Below, piece by piece: positions 14,151 to 26,187 of a stretch of DNA of 64,000 nt. The notes under the pieces were generated by a model that ran no database searches, was not told the origin of the DNA, and worked only from the letters and a program-made list of their open reading frames with translations. Positions within the stretch are counted from its first letter, which is position 1. Each line of letters begins with the position of its first letter. The stretch is from Polytrichum commune (Eukaryota; Streptophyta; Polytrichopsida; Polytrichales; Polytrichaceae), in the NCBI GenBank assembly GCA_950295325.1, contig OX485804.1, positions 42,286,001-42,350,000 on the forward strand, in the 5' to 3' direction. Made by a program: the position numbers and the translations under genes.

Positions 14151-14555
14151 TACATAAGACATGGGGACCATAATGGTGGTCACTCTTTTTAATTGGACAC
14201 CTATATTTAAGTGGTACATGGCAATGCTTGTATTTAAGAACAAACACCAGAAAGGTATGTGTTACAATGAGATTGGACTATGTGCTCTGAATATACACAC
14301 CATTTAGGTTCAATTGGGAGGATCTACGTGGTTTCTTAAACAAAAAGAGAATCTTCACGTTGACCTCTCATAACATAGGCATCTCTCCTCCAAGTCTGAA
14401 ATTTGAAATACCAATCTTTGTGATTTGTAGTTGCTAACCAGAAGAGACAAATCCTAATTCAACACAACGGCCGCAACTATGGAGTTGGGAGTTGGAAGCA
14501 CCCACAGTAGTATCACATACCCTAGATGTGACCACATAAGGGCACCATACTTTAT
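14150..14555 (+). repeat. dispersed repeat family A
   Basis: Begins with a GGTCACTCTTTTTAATTGGA-like block and continues through TGAGATTGGACTATGTGCTC, CACCATTTAGGTTCAATTGG, a GACCTCTCATAA block, a CTGAAATTTGAAATA block and a GTTGCTAAC block, ending in TGGAGTTGGAAGC. The same block order occurs at 58095-58480, and partially at 54850-55070 and 61480-61725, all three of those in introns of the C2-GRAM gene. Confidence 0.6.
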
Positions 14556-14657
14556 ACATAGCAATGCTCATTCATATAACAGTCCTAACCCCATCTCAGT
14601 TGATGGAAGTACTCATGATACTGCTGATTAAAATGAATAAAATGAAATTGATTTTAA

Positions 14658-15114
14658 GGTCCAGAATGCCCAAAAGGCCTGAAAGTACATCAGAGTGGGG
14701 GAGTTCGAGTGTGGAGTGCAATCACCTCACCTGGATCCAAGATACGCAAATTCAATGTCTGCAAAATTTGCAGAGTGCTAAGTAGGGAGGAAGAGGGGAC
14801 AAGGCCTGTCTGTGTGAAGACTTGCTCCTTCTGAGTGAAACCCTGCAATGAAAGCCCTGGCCAAATGCAAAGGTTGAAAAGATTGCTTTAGACGGAAAAG
14901 AATGGAAGTTGTGGAACTTTCCCTGGAGGATGGTTTAGAAATCAGTGATATTTATGACAGGTTGAATGGTTCTTGGGAAAGGTGTGCAGAGCTCAAGTTT
15001 GTGACTTTAAAACCTTGGTGTCGAAACGTTCAAACCAACACGTCAACAACCAGTGGACATGAAAATGCAGATAGTAAAGCCCCAGCTTGTGGACTGGATG
15101 CTAGGAGAAATTAA
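14658..15114 (+). other. coding-like fragments converging on REP, unrecognised
   Basis: Two adjacent open stretches look protein-like: 14658-14834 (Cys-rich, with CPKGLKVHQSGGVRVWSAI and later NVCKICRV, after a TTTTAAG acceptor-like site) and about 14885-15114 (acidic start MEVVELSLEDGLEISDIY, ending at a stop 80 bases from the REP 3' end). I could not find a single splice solution that joins them in frame. They may be terminal exons of a convergent gene or remnants of one. No domain recognised. Confidence 0.25.
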
Positions 15115-15195
15115 ATTACATTTTACACAAGAGAATGATATGTCCCTCCGCTGCACTTGAACCACAAAATACTCAGTGTTGGGAAGCACAGCATA

Positions 15196-18100
15196 CTAAT
15201 TATCAGTAAAGTCCTGTTCACCGGCATCTCCATTCTCCATATCACTTGACTGTGATGCCACTTTTCTTGGTAGAAATTCTTCGCCGGGGAAAAACTCGCG
15301 GAATATCTGAAAGACCAATTGCCCAAATGAGATATGCTGCTGGTGAATGCGATGACAAATCGAGAATGTTTCTCCACTTGTTCGCTTCAATAGGTGAAAG
15401 AACCAGTGTTGGTTTGGTATCATCTTGTTATTAGCCCATTCAGGTACGTATAATGAGGATTTCTCAGTGTTTGATACCAATGGGGTAAAGATATTTGATA
15501 GTATTTTTGTGTTTGATAGCATTTGGGTCTATATACCATGCAAATAGCCTTCAGACCTAGGAAATTTTTCCCTAGTAATTAGATTGGTATTGATCCTAAT
15601 AATAATACGGGTATACAAAGATTTGGGTCTACAAAGATGCAACCACCTTGACATACCCACCAAATATGAATATTTGACTGGTATTACAATTTTGACACCC
15701 ACGGGTAGGTACATTGAACCATTATTGATGTTGATTTTTGATACCATGCATTCACCTATATACCAGTCCAACAATGGAAATAACCCCTGCTAATCTTTTA
15801 AAGTCAAGGATTTTGGACTCATACCATTTCTGCTGATGTCATCATCGTTCCATAATCAAGCTTCCCGTCTGGCATGCTGCATATTCTCAAGCCACTCATT
15901 ACCTGCAGAAAATCAAGTGAGCACAGACAACTTTGGCAATCAATACCAGCTGCATGACTGGACTACAGAAATCATAATAATCAAAGGAAATTTGTGCTGC
16001 CTTGGCAAGCCCAAGGTGAAAAGCTCACTCAAAATATTGCTACATGCATTTCAACCACACATAGAAAGAGGGATGGTAAGGACCTCAGAGGCTTTGAATG
16101 CTTCCTGGATGTAGAATGCACACCATAGTAGTTTTGGCTTGTTAGACTCTGAAGAGGATTCCTGATCAGTTCCATCTCGATGAAACAGAGCATCTGTAGC
16201 TGCTTGCAGTGACTCTTCACCTGCTCTTTCATCCGAACAGACTGTTGAGAGTTGAATCACATATCTGGTACACAAAGATTCCACTCAACAAAGTTCAGAT
16301 ACACTATAAGAATACCTCCAGTGAACCAAAGTCTCCAGCACATGAGTTTAATCCTCTAAGGTCCAAGAGGTCCGTGCCTGAAACTGTCCTACAGAGGGGT
16401 TTAAGATTACTTGGAATCTTCAGCTAAAAGTGTCAAAAGTGACCCTATATAGAATTAGCCTATTCATCACATGCATTACTCCAATTGGAGCATACATAAA
16501 TGTAAAAGGAATTATAAGAAGATTTGAGCTCATATAAATGACCTAGACTCATATACAAACCGCATATATCTAATTATGGTTGCCACATATGACTTTCTTT
16601 CACTTCCTCTTTTTATTATGTGGTGCTCAATATGATCCAATATCATAGACCAAATAAAATATTGTTTTTAAAACTGTACAAATCCTCATGTTCCCTGTAT
16701 GAACACAACCCTGGTCCTTTAAGGGTCAATGTACAGTTGCAAGCATTCCTTGTATGGAACTTGTGCCAAGGCAGGAGGAGACAGATGGTTCAAGCTGATG
16801 GGGCAATGTAGGTGAGAAAGTAAGTCCCTTCCATCCTCCTGGGGAGAGAGGAATGAAATAATATGCTTCACACGTCCAAGTGCAGAACTTGCAATGGCCA
16901 CCTAAGGGGACATAGCTGTGACATTATTGCTCCTTTTAGAGAAAGAACGTAAGATATGGAGTAGAAGCTATGCAAGGAGGATGCTCACAAAAAAGTTCAA
17001 ACAATCACTACTACATGAGGCAAAGAAGTCAGCCAGACAACAAAGTGCACCTTATAAGAAGGATTTGTGAGAAGATGACATAACAAGGTTTTCTCATGAA
17101 GAAAAGAAAATTCCTATCCATTGTGAACACTGCTTTTTGCTCATCAAGGAATAAGAGATGCTCCAGACAAAGGTGGCACACGCTCAATCTTGCCAAGTAG
17201 AGCCAAAGAAAAGCTACTCACTTGCCGTCGGGACAAACATCAGTCGCTGCTCCCAGCTGCAGTGCCCTTACAACTGTTGACTTCCCTTTGTTCAGAGCTG
17301 TACATTTGAGCACACAGGAGAACTTTATGTTAATCCTAAGGTATGACTTTGGCAGAGTGCACAGTAAAAGCTTCACATCTGATTGTCTGTTCCCAAGTCT
17401 GGAATACTCCATTGCCATTGAAAATGAAATGCGAGCTGTTGATAAGAATTACCCAAACATATCGTGTAATTCACATTGACAGACATTGAAGGATGAAATT
17501 GCAAGTAATCAAACAGGACTATCAAAAATGAGTATTACCAGAGGTTAGGGTAAGTGAAAGTGAGGCCAAGTCTGCTCAAAGAAATAACTACTTGTATATA
17601 ACAAAGGCACAATTCAGAATGAGCTTCCTCCAACAAATGATCATTATGCCAACATTGGATGCTGAATATCACAAACAGTCTACAAACCCATGAAAGGACC
17701 TTCCTCAAAACCCACGACACTACAGCTGAGCAGATATTAGGCAACACAAAGTGTTCAAATGAAGAGTCTTACATTTGGGAGGAAAGATGATCAAGATGGT
17801 GGTCAAGCCAGGCTGAAAAGATTGATCTGATATACAAACGCAGCGAGCAACTTTTGAAGACACAGTTCTCCCAGTAGCCTCAGAAGAAGTGCAGACTTCC
17901 TCAGAGGCACTACATCGTAATGTCTCTGCTTCAGTCTGTTCCTCAGAAGATTGCAGAGAACTGGTCGATAATGGAAGGTTGTCCAAAGTAACTGTAGGGC
18001 CTGCAATGATTTTCTCGCTATGAAGGACCTGCCCAGAGGCTAATCTTACACCCTTGCAGCCCATGGTTTTCTGTATCCACCAGTAAATTACCGATGAGGA

Positions 18101-20175
18101 CACATGGGACAATCTATGTAACCTAATCAACAAACTCAGTATATTCTCAGAAACCAAAGTAAACTAGAGCAGCAAAAAAAACCTTCAGGAATCTATGTAA
18201 ACTGCAATGAGCAGCCACAAAGCATCATAACTTAGAAAGTAGAGCAAGACCTACTGAACACATTGAATCGCAGTATGAGAGAACCAATGGTGTACCTTGT
18301 CCACAAGGAGTGATGTGACTGGCATTCGCAAAACCTGGGTAGAGAGAATGTCTCGGACATCAGTTCCAAATCCACTTTCTGGTGTAAACCAATTGTAGCG
18401 TCATAGTGAATCTTAACCCAAAGTGGGTTCCAATGTCTTTAAACTATATAGTAGCTGATCTCAGGTGCACATGTTTTAAAACCTTCAAACTTGTCCTATT
18501 AAGGTTTCTCATACCAGAATTAGACTCCTCCACTAACAAGTAAAATGTGTGGACTAAAGATGTACTTCAGAATAGTTTCAACACCAAATAATGAGAAATC
18601 CAGCAGTTGAAAGGGGAGGTGAAAGAAACGCACATACAGAGCTCCATGTACTGCCGCACATCGACAAAATGCTTGAGGCAAGTCCCCATGCCCATACATA
18701 GGATACAAAAAAGGTCCAGGTGCATCTGGGAACCTGAATCGTGGAAACTATGGATTTAGACACTCTCTAGGTGGCAAGCAGAGCATCTCCACTTACAATG
18801 TGCATGAACATAGACAGATTTTGGTTGAAGCCTCACCTACTTGCAGAAGCTAGGTAGAGTGACAGAGCCTGGAAACCATCCTTCGCTGACATCAAATTTG
18901 CTGCAACACCTACTTGTTCTTGGTCTTCATCAGCCATTGCAATTGCATATAGAATGATCCTGAAGGCATAAAACATCCAGTCCAGATCTCAGTCTCATTG
19001 GCAAATTTTAGAGAAATCTCCTTGTAAAAATTGAGAAGCACAACATATATAGAAAAAGATGAGCAAGACACCTCCTGCAATCACAAATTTTGACATACTG
19101 AGACCAGCAAATTATCAGTAAAGGCTACTTACTCTTGGATAGATGATGGTAACTGCTGCTTTTTAAGAAGCTCGATAAATGGAGAGTCGAGATCTTCGGC
19201 TGTCAGTCCAGCAACCATCCCATCTTGTGATTCTGTATAATCGGTCACCAGCTTGAAAAAACGCATCAAGAATCTTTTATCAGGTAGGCTTAACGACCGA
19301 TCCCGAAAAATATCAGCACGAGATGCAGGTACAACAGCCATCGCATTGTCCCTGCACTCAATGAATAAATCAGGGTTAGATAAGGACACGGAAATTTTGA
19401 CTGTAAAACACATGAAGCATTCCCTTATGATAGATTGACCTAATTTGACCCAAACGAACAAAATACCTCCAAATGTAGCTGGCCTCGACCCCTTTGAACC
19501 TAACATGGTGGTCTGCTTGTGCTCTTAACAACACATCCACCAATAGTCCGGCACAAAAGACAACCTTCGGGCCTGTCATGAAACACCATGTGGTTCAGCC
19601 ATCATTACACCGATTCCGAAATCAAAAATTTTGGAATAAAGGAATCATCAATGCAGAAGTTACTATGATGAGCTCAATCAATGCCATTTCGGACCTGCCA
19701 AATCCAAGTGATACCGATTGACTCGTCCAAGAGATGATGAAGCTTCTTCTCCATCCACCATGCACACCCTTGCATTTGAGTACAAGCCAGCTCTATCGAT
19801 CACATTCACCTCCCTCGCACACTCTTCATGCTCATGATCATGCTCCTCAACAACCCCTTGGACCTCAGAATTAGGGTTCGGATTAGGGTTTGAAACCTCC
19901 GCAAGTGCGACTAAATTCGACGATGATGATGATGACGACGATGGTTTATATTCAGACTCGTCTGCGTGGAAATCAGGTTTTGGAATACATCCCCCAGTGC
20001 TTACGAAAGACGAGAACTGCGAGAACGATAGCGATGCCCATGGGGAGATGTAATTCTCGTGCGCATCCAGGTGCAAGACAGATCGCCCCGACGATGCAAC
20101 TGCTGCTGCGAGAATTGCCTCTGGAAGTCCCGTGCCCACCACAATCACATCAAATTTCGATGGCTCTATCATCAT
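15196..20175 (-). CDS. REP: Rab escort protein (REP), Rab geranylgeranyltransferase component A
   Basis: Eleven exons, in transcript order: 20175-19695, 19572-19467, 19351-19133, 18959-18837, 18733-18634, 18334-18296, 18070-17773, 17297-17222, 16264-16084, 15902-15825, 15306-15196. All phases agree, giving 603 residues (Arabidopsis REP has about 560). REP/GDI hallmarks in order: N-terminal [18 protein letters not shown] (FAD-like Rossmann segment), [121 protein letters not shown], and a C-terminal [13 protein letters not shown]. Residues about 75-145 form a Ser-rich then acidic insert. REP presents new Rab GTPases to the geranylgeranyltransferase and delivers the prenylated product to membranes. 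MMIEPS is taken as start by family alignment; an upstream ATG at 20424 would run through a repeat. Confidence 0.95.
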
Positions 20176-20317
20176 GATTTCTGTCGTTACAATTGGAATT
20201 GGGATTGAAAACATGCAATTGGAGATGTGCAACCACATTGACGTCCCTCCGAAACCTAAGGGCCCCCCGCCTCTGCCCGCTCCACCCGGCCCGGCCCTGC
20301 CCGCCCGAACCAGCTGC

Positions 20318-20775
20318 CCGCCCCGCCTCGGCACTAGGCGCTCCTCGTTTGTGAGGAGCTGCCGCTGCCCGGCTGCCCGAGACTCTGTCTGCTGCCCGGT
20401 TGCCCTCGACTCTGCCCGGCCCAAAAGTCCCTATTCCAAATTCAAATCATCAGATTTCTAATTCTACATTAATCTTTCCATGAGCTTAATTAACTAACAA
20501 TTTGAAACAAGTTCAAAGTCTAAACTTTGAAGGATTTAAACTTATTTCAAATTGTTAATTAATTAAGCTCATGGAAGGATTAATGTAGAATTAGAAATCT
20601 GATGATTTGAATTTGGAATAGGGACTTTTGGGGCGGGCAGAGTCGAGGGCAACCGGGCAGTAGACAGAGTCGGGCAGCAGACAAAGTCTCGGGGGCAGCA
20701 AAGTCTCGGGCAGCCGGGCAGCGGCAGCTCCTCACAAACGAGGAGCGCCTAGTGCCGAGGCCCGCCCCACCCCGC
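20318..20775. repeat. GC-rich fold-back element (inverted repeat, ~200-250 bp arms)
   Basis: The left arm (about 20318-20519) and right arm (about 20523-20775) are near-perfect reverse complements with a 3-4 base loop. Landmarks are CGGCACTAGGCGCTCCTCG left against CGAGGAGCGCCTAGTGCCG right, and TTCTAATTCTACATTAATC left against GATTAATGTAGAATTAGAAA right. The right arm is longer because a CGGGCAGCAGACAAAGTCT-like unit is repeated. The element lies about 140 bases upstream of the REP start codon. Confidence 0.85.
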
Positions 20776-21057
20776 CCAACAAAGTATGAGAGACGGCGTG
20801 ATGGGCCTCGTCGTCTTTCTCCTTCCAAGCCTTCAATTCCTCCTGCATTTCAAAATTCGTCTTCGTAATCCTCTCCTCATCAATGCAGCAACATCTTTCT
20901 CCTTCCATCCTGCAAGCTCCACCTGAGAAGTATGCAAAATATGACTCCTTCACGGAGTTGTGGATTCTTCTGAAATGAGAGGTCATTTTCTTGGAGTTTT
21001 GAACTTCAATTGATCAATTCTCAAACTCAACTAGTTCATCTTGTGAAATTGTGCAAT

Positions 21058-22315
21058 ATGAAGGTTGTTAAGGGGGATGCCATCACCGTTGTTGATCCTT
21101 CAGATCGCCTTGCAGTAAGTCGGGCGTATCCTCGCACCTAAGTCGTGGCCTCACGAGGTGGGAGAGTTTCATTTCCATTCATGACCCAAAAAAGCAGGTC
21201 GGTGTAGTGCATATTCAATTTTTTGTAATATATTTCGTTGGTTTGCATGCTTTTCAGCATTCCGTGCCATGACAGGTTTTTAAGCACATGACACGGCAAG
21301 GATAATGCTTAAAAACTTGTCGTGTGCTGAAAGGTGCGGCATTCGCGTAAGGGGATAAGGAAAATGGCAATGAAGCACACTTGATCTCCAGCAGCAGTCC
21401 TCGCACGAGTTGAAGGGAAATGTGAGCATGAGCTCAATGATGGCAGCACCTCCTGTCTTGGGGCTTTGATTTCTACTCTTTCGCATACAATCTGCGGTTT
21501 CGAAGTCCAACCAAGGATTCCAGCAGTAGTTCTCACGCGGGTTGATTGGAAATGTGAGCGTGAGCTTGATGGCGGCAGCACCTCTCTTGGAGTTTTGAGT
21601 TCTCCCCTTTCACATACAGTCTGCGACTTCAAATTCCCATCCAAGAATTCCAGCAGTTCTCACACGGGTTGCATGGTTGAATGTAAGCTTGAGATTTCAT
21701 TGTATCTGCCCTTTTTCTTAAGGTTTTGAAGTTCTCGCTTCCCACACCCAGTCTCCTTCTTCCAACACTAGCCATGTATTCCAGCAGCTCTCGCATGGGT
21801 TGCAGGGTTGAAATGTAAGCGTGAGCTCTCATGGTGTTTGTTCCTCTAAGGTTTCGAGGTTCCCCCCTTTCACATACAATCTGCTTTTTCAAACACTAGC
21901 CATGTATTCCAGCAGTTCTCGCATGGGTTGCAGGGTTGAAATTTAAGCGTGGGCTTATATATGTTTGTATGCATAACAATTTTTGAAGAAGCTGATATTG
22001 CATTTTGTGAGAACCTCTCATGGCGAGGGAATCTAGTTGAAAAATCCAATTGTAGGAATCAGTATGTGCTTCGCAATCAATTTTGTGTTTTCAATTTGGG
22101 AATTGGGGTTTTCCCTCTTATTCGTCCTCTTCCTTCCTCTCCCTTCCTTCATTCTTGGACGAAATTAGTTGTAGAGGTATTACCTTGTATTTGCTAAGCT
22201 TGTGACTTTTCTTTGGTTTACAGGGTTGGAGTTGCCTTCTGTGGACGTCAATCACCTGAAGGTCACAACATCATTACAGGATTGTTTGATGCCATCATTA
22301 CATCATTTACTTCCG
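21058..22315 (+). pseudogene. fragment of pyrophosphate-fructose-6-phosphate phosphotransferase alpha subunit
   Basis: The first piece (21058-21139) reads MKVVKGDAITVVDPSDRLA followed by VSRAYPRT and then a stop. This fits the plant PFP-alpha pattern VEFGDATTTIDP...ISRAFPHT. The second piece (22224-22315), after an intact TTTACAG acceptor, reads VGVAFCGRQSPEGHNIITGL, matching the family nucleotide-binding motif GVVFCGRQSPGGHNVIWGL. Nothing of the remaining ~500 residues follows. The retained acceptor shows a genomic copy, not a retrocopy. The ~1.1-kb interval holds a tandem repeat. PFP catalyses reversible phosphorylation of fructose-6-phosphate with pyrophosphate in the cytosol; this copy cannot be functional. 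It may be a transposon-captured or duplicated segment. Confidence 0.75.
21399..21965 (+). repeat. tandem repeat, ~130-bp unit, about 4.4 copies
   Basis: Units start near 21399, 21532, 21658, 21789 and 21918 (last one partial). Each contains a CTCGCATGGGTTGCAGGG-like start, GTGAGCGTGAGCTC, a TTTCACATACAATCTGC block and ATTCCAGCAGTT at the end. Units 4 and 5 are most alike. The array lies in the intron-like part of the PFP fragment. Confidence 0.85.
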
Positions 22316-22529
22316 GTAGATTTTGCTATATTTTTCTAGACCTCCACGTCCATCTGCAATTCCTTCACTGAGCTATCAATGAGTCTCTTGTTCATCGGAC
22401 CTCAAGCGGTGGCATTTTGTGATCTTTCAAGTTTTCTTATTGATTGAGGTATGTTTCGTGGATTCTTCTGAAATGAGAGGTCATCTTCTTGAAGCCTTGA
22501 ACTTCAATTAGCTAATTCTCAAACTCAAC

Positions 22530-22829
22530 CAAATCATCTTTGACTAGCGATCGGCTCTTTATGATTGGGCTTTATGGTTTAGTATCAAGAAAATAATTAT
22601 TTTGTATTTCAAAATGAATTGTAATGTACATTGTCATTTCGTACTAAAAAAATTTAAACTTTGTGGTTTAGGTGAGTTAGTATTTGTCAACTTTACGGTT
22701 CAAAGAAGACTAAACGTAAACTTGTTCATAAAAAATTTGAATTTATAAGATTGAAAGAAATCTAACATTTGTTTTTGTGGGTGTATGTAGGTTGTCTTTC
22801 AACATGTGTTTGTGAACACATTAAAGTTA
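22530..22829. other. AT-rich gap before the MULE remnant
   Basis: No gene, repeat or motif recognised between the duplicated PFP leader and the first MULE coding remnant. No terminal inverted repeat was identified by eye. Confidence 0.4.
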
Positions 22830-25800
22830 TGGAAGAAGATATTGAATATTTAAATGATGACTATATTTATCTGTCTAATTTTGAAAAATAGCTTAATTAT
22901 GTTGTACAAGTGGAGGGCATTCTTGAGGGTTTTTTCGAGAATGATGGTGATACGTACTTCAACTCATCGGATTGTCACTCTGAATTTGAAGGCCATGAAG
23001 AAATTCATCAAGGATTGCATGAAATTGATGTACATCATATAAATTCTCCATATGTCGACATTGACATTTCTAAAGATGATTTTTTTTTCTTTGAGCATGT
23101 TATTATAAATTGGTTTCCAAATAATGTTCATTTTATGTTTGGAAGTATGAAGCTCATGACTGATTATTTACAAACACGATCAATTCCTACGTTTGAAAAA
23201 ATATGTCAATTGGATGTTAGTTTTCGACCCCTTCAAAAAAATCATAGACGTCATATAGATGTCAATGATGTTTTTCATACCATAGAGAGATGGAAAAAAC
23301 TTCAAGAATTTCTAAAATTGGTTAATATTAATAATGACGTGGTTTGTCACCCATACAAGATTTACAAAAATGACAAATTCTTCCTATTGAATTGTGGCCT
23401 TCCATAGTTTAAGATTGTCATGTGAATATTAATGGCAAATATTTACTATTAACTCCCACACTTAATGCAATTCAAAAGAAGTGGACCATAGATATTAGGG
23501 TGGGAGGAATTCATAATTTATATATGGAGATTTGTCTTTCTTTTTGTGCAACTTGTGATAATGTCAAGTTATGATATGAAGTTTATAATGTTCATCATCA
23601 CCTTTTGAATGTTACACTTGACAAAATATGCAAAAAAAATTATGGTCTTACGTAAATTACGACGAAGTTATAAATATAAAAATCAAATTGTAAAGTACTA
23701 TCATTGTCATCAGAGCAAAAATAAAAGAGGTCCTTATAGAAAGATATATTTTATTAGACCTTCTCAAGAAATGGATTCAAACCAAGATAGGAAGTCTAGG
23801 TTGTGCAATTATTATTTTTCAATTGAAAACGGTGGAAGTCATTGGACATGATAATAGTGGTCGTGACCTACAAATAGGACATGTTACAATTTCAGTGCAT
23901 ACGTAACATACAAGACATATTTCAGGTTCGGAAGATGATATTCTTTTTTTACCTATACATTCATGAGTTATGGCTATGACAAAGAAAAAATTGAAAAGAA
24001 TGATTTCTACATCAATAGTGGCACTTGCCTGTAACCGGGAGGCAAACAATATTAAAATCATTCTGACGGAGTTGGGAAAAATTGCATATTGATTTTTCAT
24101 CATTGCAAAAAAAATGGCGTAATTGAGGCATTCTATAAGATTAAATGGTACATTATATTTTTTATTTTTTATTTTTTTATTTTTAATATTTTTAATATTT
24201 TTTAATTATGATGTGTAGATGTTTTACGAAAAGACAATTGGGATGTTGTTCAACTAGAGTCTAAGAGGTTACAATAACAAGGAAAGGTCATAATTTATCA
24301 ACCATATTTACCTAAAGATAAAAATCCAATGAAATGTCATTTTGGTGTACTCATTCAAAATGAATGAATGTGAAACGTTTGTGCAAGATTTTTAAATGGA
24401 AATTTTTGGATTTTTTATTCTACATTTTCAACTATCATCAATATGGTATTATTTTATATGCTGCAATTGTGAAAAACTAAGATAAAAAAAAATTCTTTAA
24501 TATATATGTTATGCAGAGATGTAAAACAAGAATCATGACAAAGTCAAGAGGGGATCGTTTTGGAGCTAGCTCTTCTTGTTGTATTTACATACATCGGAAA
24601 TATAAGACCTTCTACAATTCTTATTGATAAGCACAAGATGTTTCTAAATGCTATTAGTGAAGTTATTCAAAAAGATGTTCATCGTTGGCGTGTAGAAAAT
24701 GGCCAAAGGATACACATTGGTGGAATTGTGATACTATGTCATTTTTACGTTATGAAGGCTTGGAATGAAGATTTTTTTTTCTCATGTTCCTGCTATTGAT
24801 AGATATAATCTTTGGAGAGCTTTACATTTTTTAATGCATTGTCTACAAGAACAACTATTTAACGATAGTCTTAAGAGATTCTATGAGAATTTTCAACATA
24901 TAACCAATGTGATGAAATACATAGAAAAAAGATGGGTCGGCGAAGATGTACCTTAAAAAAATTTGTGGCCACGATTTGGTCGTCTACTTATCTATGGAGG
25001 CATGAATACTACAAACAATATTAAAACACATTGGGAGTGGATCAAGTATATTTTGCTTCAAGAAAGAATAAACCGTGCACTTAGGCATCTTATTGTTGCA
25101 ATTATAAATAATACAACGAATGGGAGTCGAATTGGTGGACCTACTATTATTGATCATTTTTAAACTGTGCAACTTATAAGTAAGTGTTTTGTTTTTTGAA
25201 TTTATGTATAAAATATAAACCTAATTTTTTACTTACATTCATGATAACTATTGTTTGTAATAATATAGTTGTACATCTTATGTATTTCTTGATTTATATG
25301 TACGTGATTCGGGAAGATTTTCAAAAAATATAATATTAAATACCATCGTCGATGTTTAAAGGGTGGAGAATAAATATTAAAAGCTTATCAAACGAATTCG
25401 GATGCAATATTGGAGGTAGTAGATGTGGATCATATGTTATTTCGGATTACAAATAAAAAAAATTTAACACAAAATATAGTGTTTCTTTGAACACTTATTT
25501 TTGTAATTGTCCATCACAAACTTTACTTGTAAACACATATTAGGAATATAATTGATTGTGAAAAAATAATTTTCTTCTTGACAATCTAAATAACTTCCAT
25601 TGGAGCATGTGGATCATATAGATGGTATTATATATTTCGAATCAATGTCATCAATTAAAATTGATACATTGGATTCGAATATTACTGAAAATTTTATGAA
25701 AAAAAATGATTATACAAAAAAAAATCTGAATGCTTTGGATGAAGTTCAAAAATTGGTGCAAAAAGAACAATCTTGTATTGAACATTACTGTGAAGAAAAA

Positions 25801-26187
25801 ATGATGCATACGACAGATGTTGCGTGGAGGTTGCTTGAGTCTTTTTCACAACCTGTAACTTTTGAAAGATCTTTTATTATTGACATTCATCGGCATAGAT
25901 CTATAGCAACCATTGAAAAGAATGTGAAACGAAGAAGGATGGAGCATGGACAAAAACATAAAACACTAAAAAATGAAGTAGGCAATTGTTCACGACCAGC
26001 TCCAAGACGTCATGCACATGTATTGGTCTCTCATTCAAAGCATAAAAATACTACATTTTCAAATATTTTAAAGGCACATTGCAACAAATGTAAGGTAAAC
26101 ACAAGACTAGAAGAATGTGATGGTTATTAAAAGTGTAAGAATTGCGATGACCTTGTGAGTTTGGATTTACGGCCATCTTTTGAATAA
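22830..26187 (+). pseudogene. decayed MULE (Mutator-like) transposase with SWIM zinc finger
   Basis: Remnants appear in order on the plus strand. 22910-23407 is an acidic N-terminal part followed by a region ending near CHPYKIYKNDKFFLLNCGLP. 23609-23851 has a basic stretch with KSRLCNYYFSIENGGSHW. 24560-24956 carries PSTILIDKHKMFLNAISEVI and later RFYENFQHITNVMKYIEKRW. 24963-25163 contains NTTNNIKTHWEWIKYILL, the MULE NNxESxNxxLK-type motif. At about 25491-25552 a SWIM pattern CxC...CxH is split by a one-base shift (FCNCPS then FTCKHILGI). 25600-26130 is a C-terminal region with a CNKCK zinc-knuckle-like motif. Frameshifts and stops are frequent, so no active protein is made. A capture link to the adjacent PFP fragment is speculative. 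Confidence 0.75.

Larger units (their letters stand above)
20960..22529. repeat. direct-repeat pair flanking the PFP fragment
   Basis: About 72 bases at 20960-21031 and 22459-22529 share TGGATTCTTCTGAAATGAGA, then GGTCAT, then GAACTTCAATT and AATTCTCAAACTCAAC. The first copy lies just before the PFP-like ATG and the second just after the second exon piece. This looks like a local duplication of the leader, not an LTR. Confidence 0.7.

Noticed and set aside
20175-20424. In-frame upstream ATG extending REP by 83 residues
   Set aside because: The extension is Arg/Gly/Pro-rich and comes from the GC-rich hairpin arm. REP family alignment starts at [13 protein letters not shown].
20132-20461. 109-codon plus-strand ORF
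   Set aside because: Antisense of REP exon 1 plus a hairpin arm. The same Arg/Cys-rich peptide appears on the minus strand at 20580-20828 because of the inverted repeat.
21399-21965. Possible CRISPR-like array
   Set aside because: Units are ~130 bp, contiguous without unique spacers, and in a plant nuclear context. It is an ordinary tandem repeat.
20960-22529. LTR pair of a small retrotransposon
   Set aside because: The 72-bp direct repeats lack TG...CA ends, a primer-binding site and a polypurine tract. The interior is a PFP gene piece.
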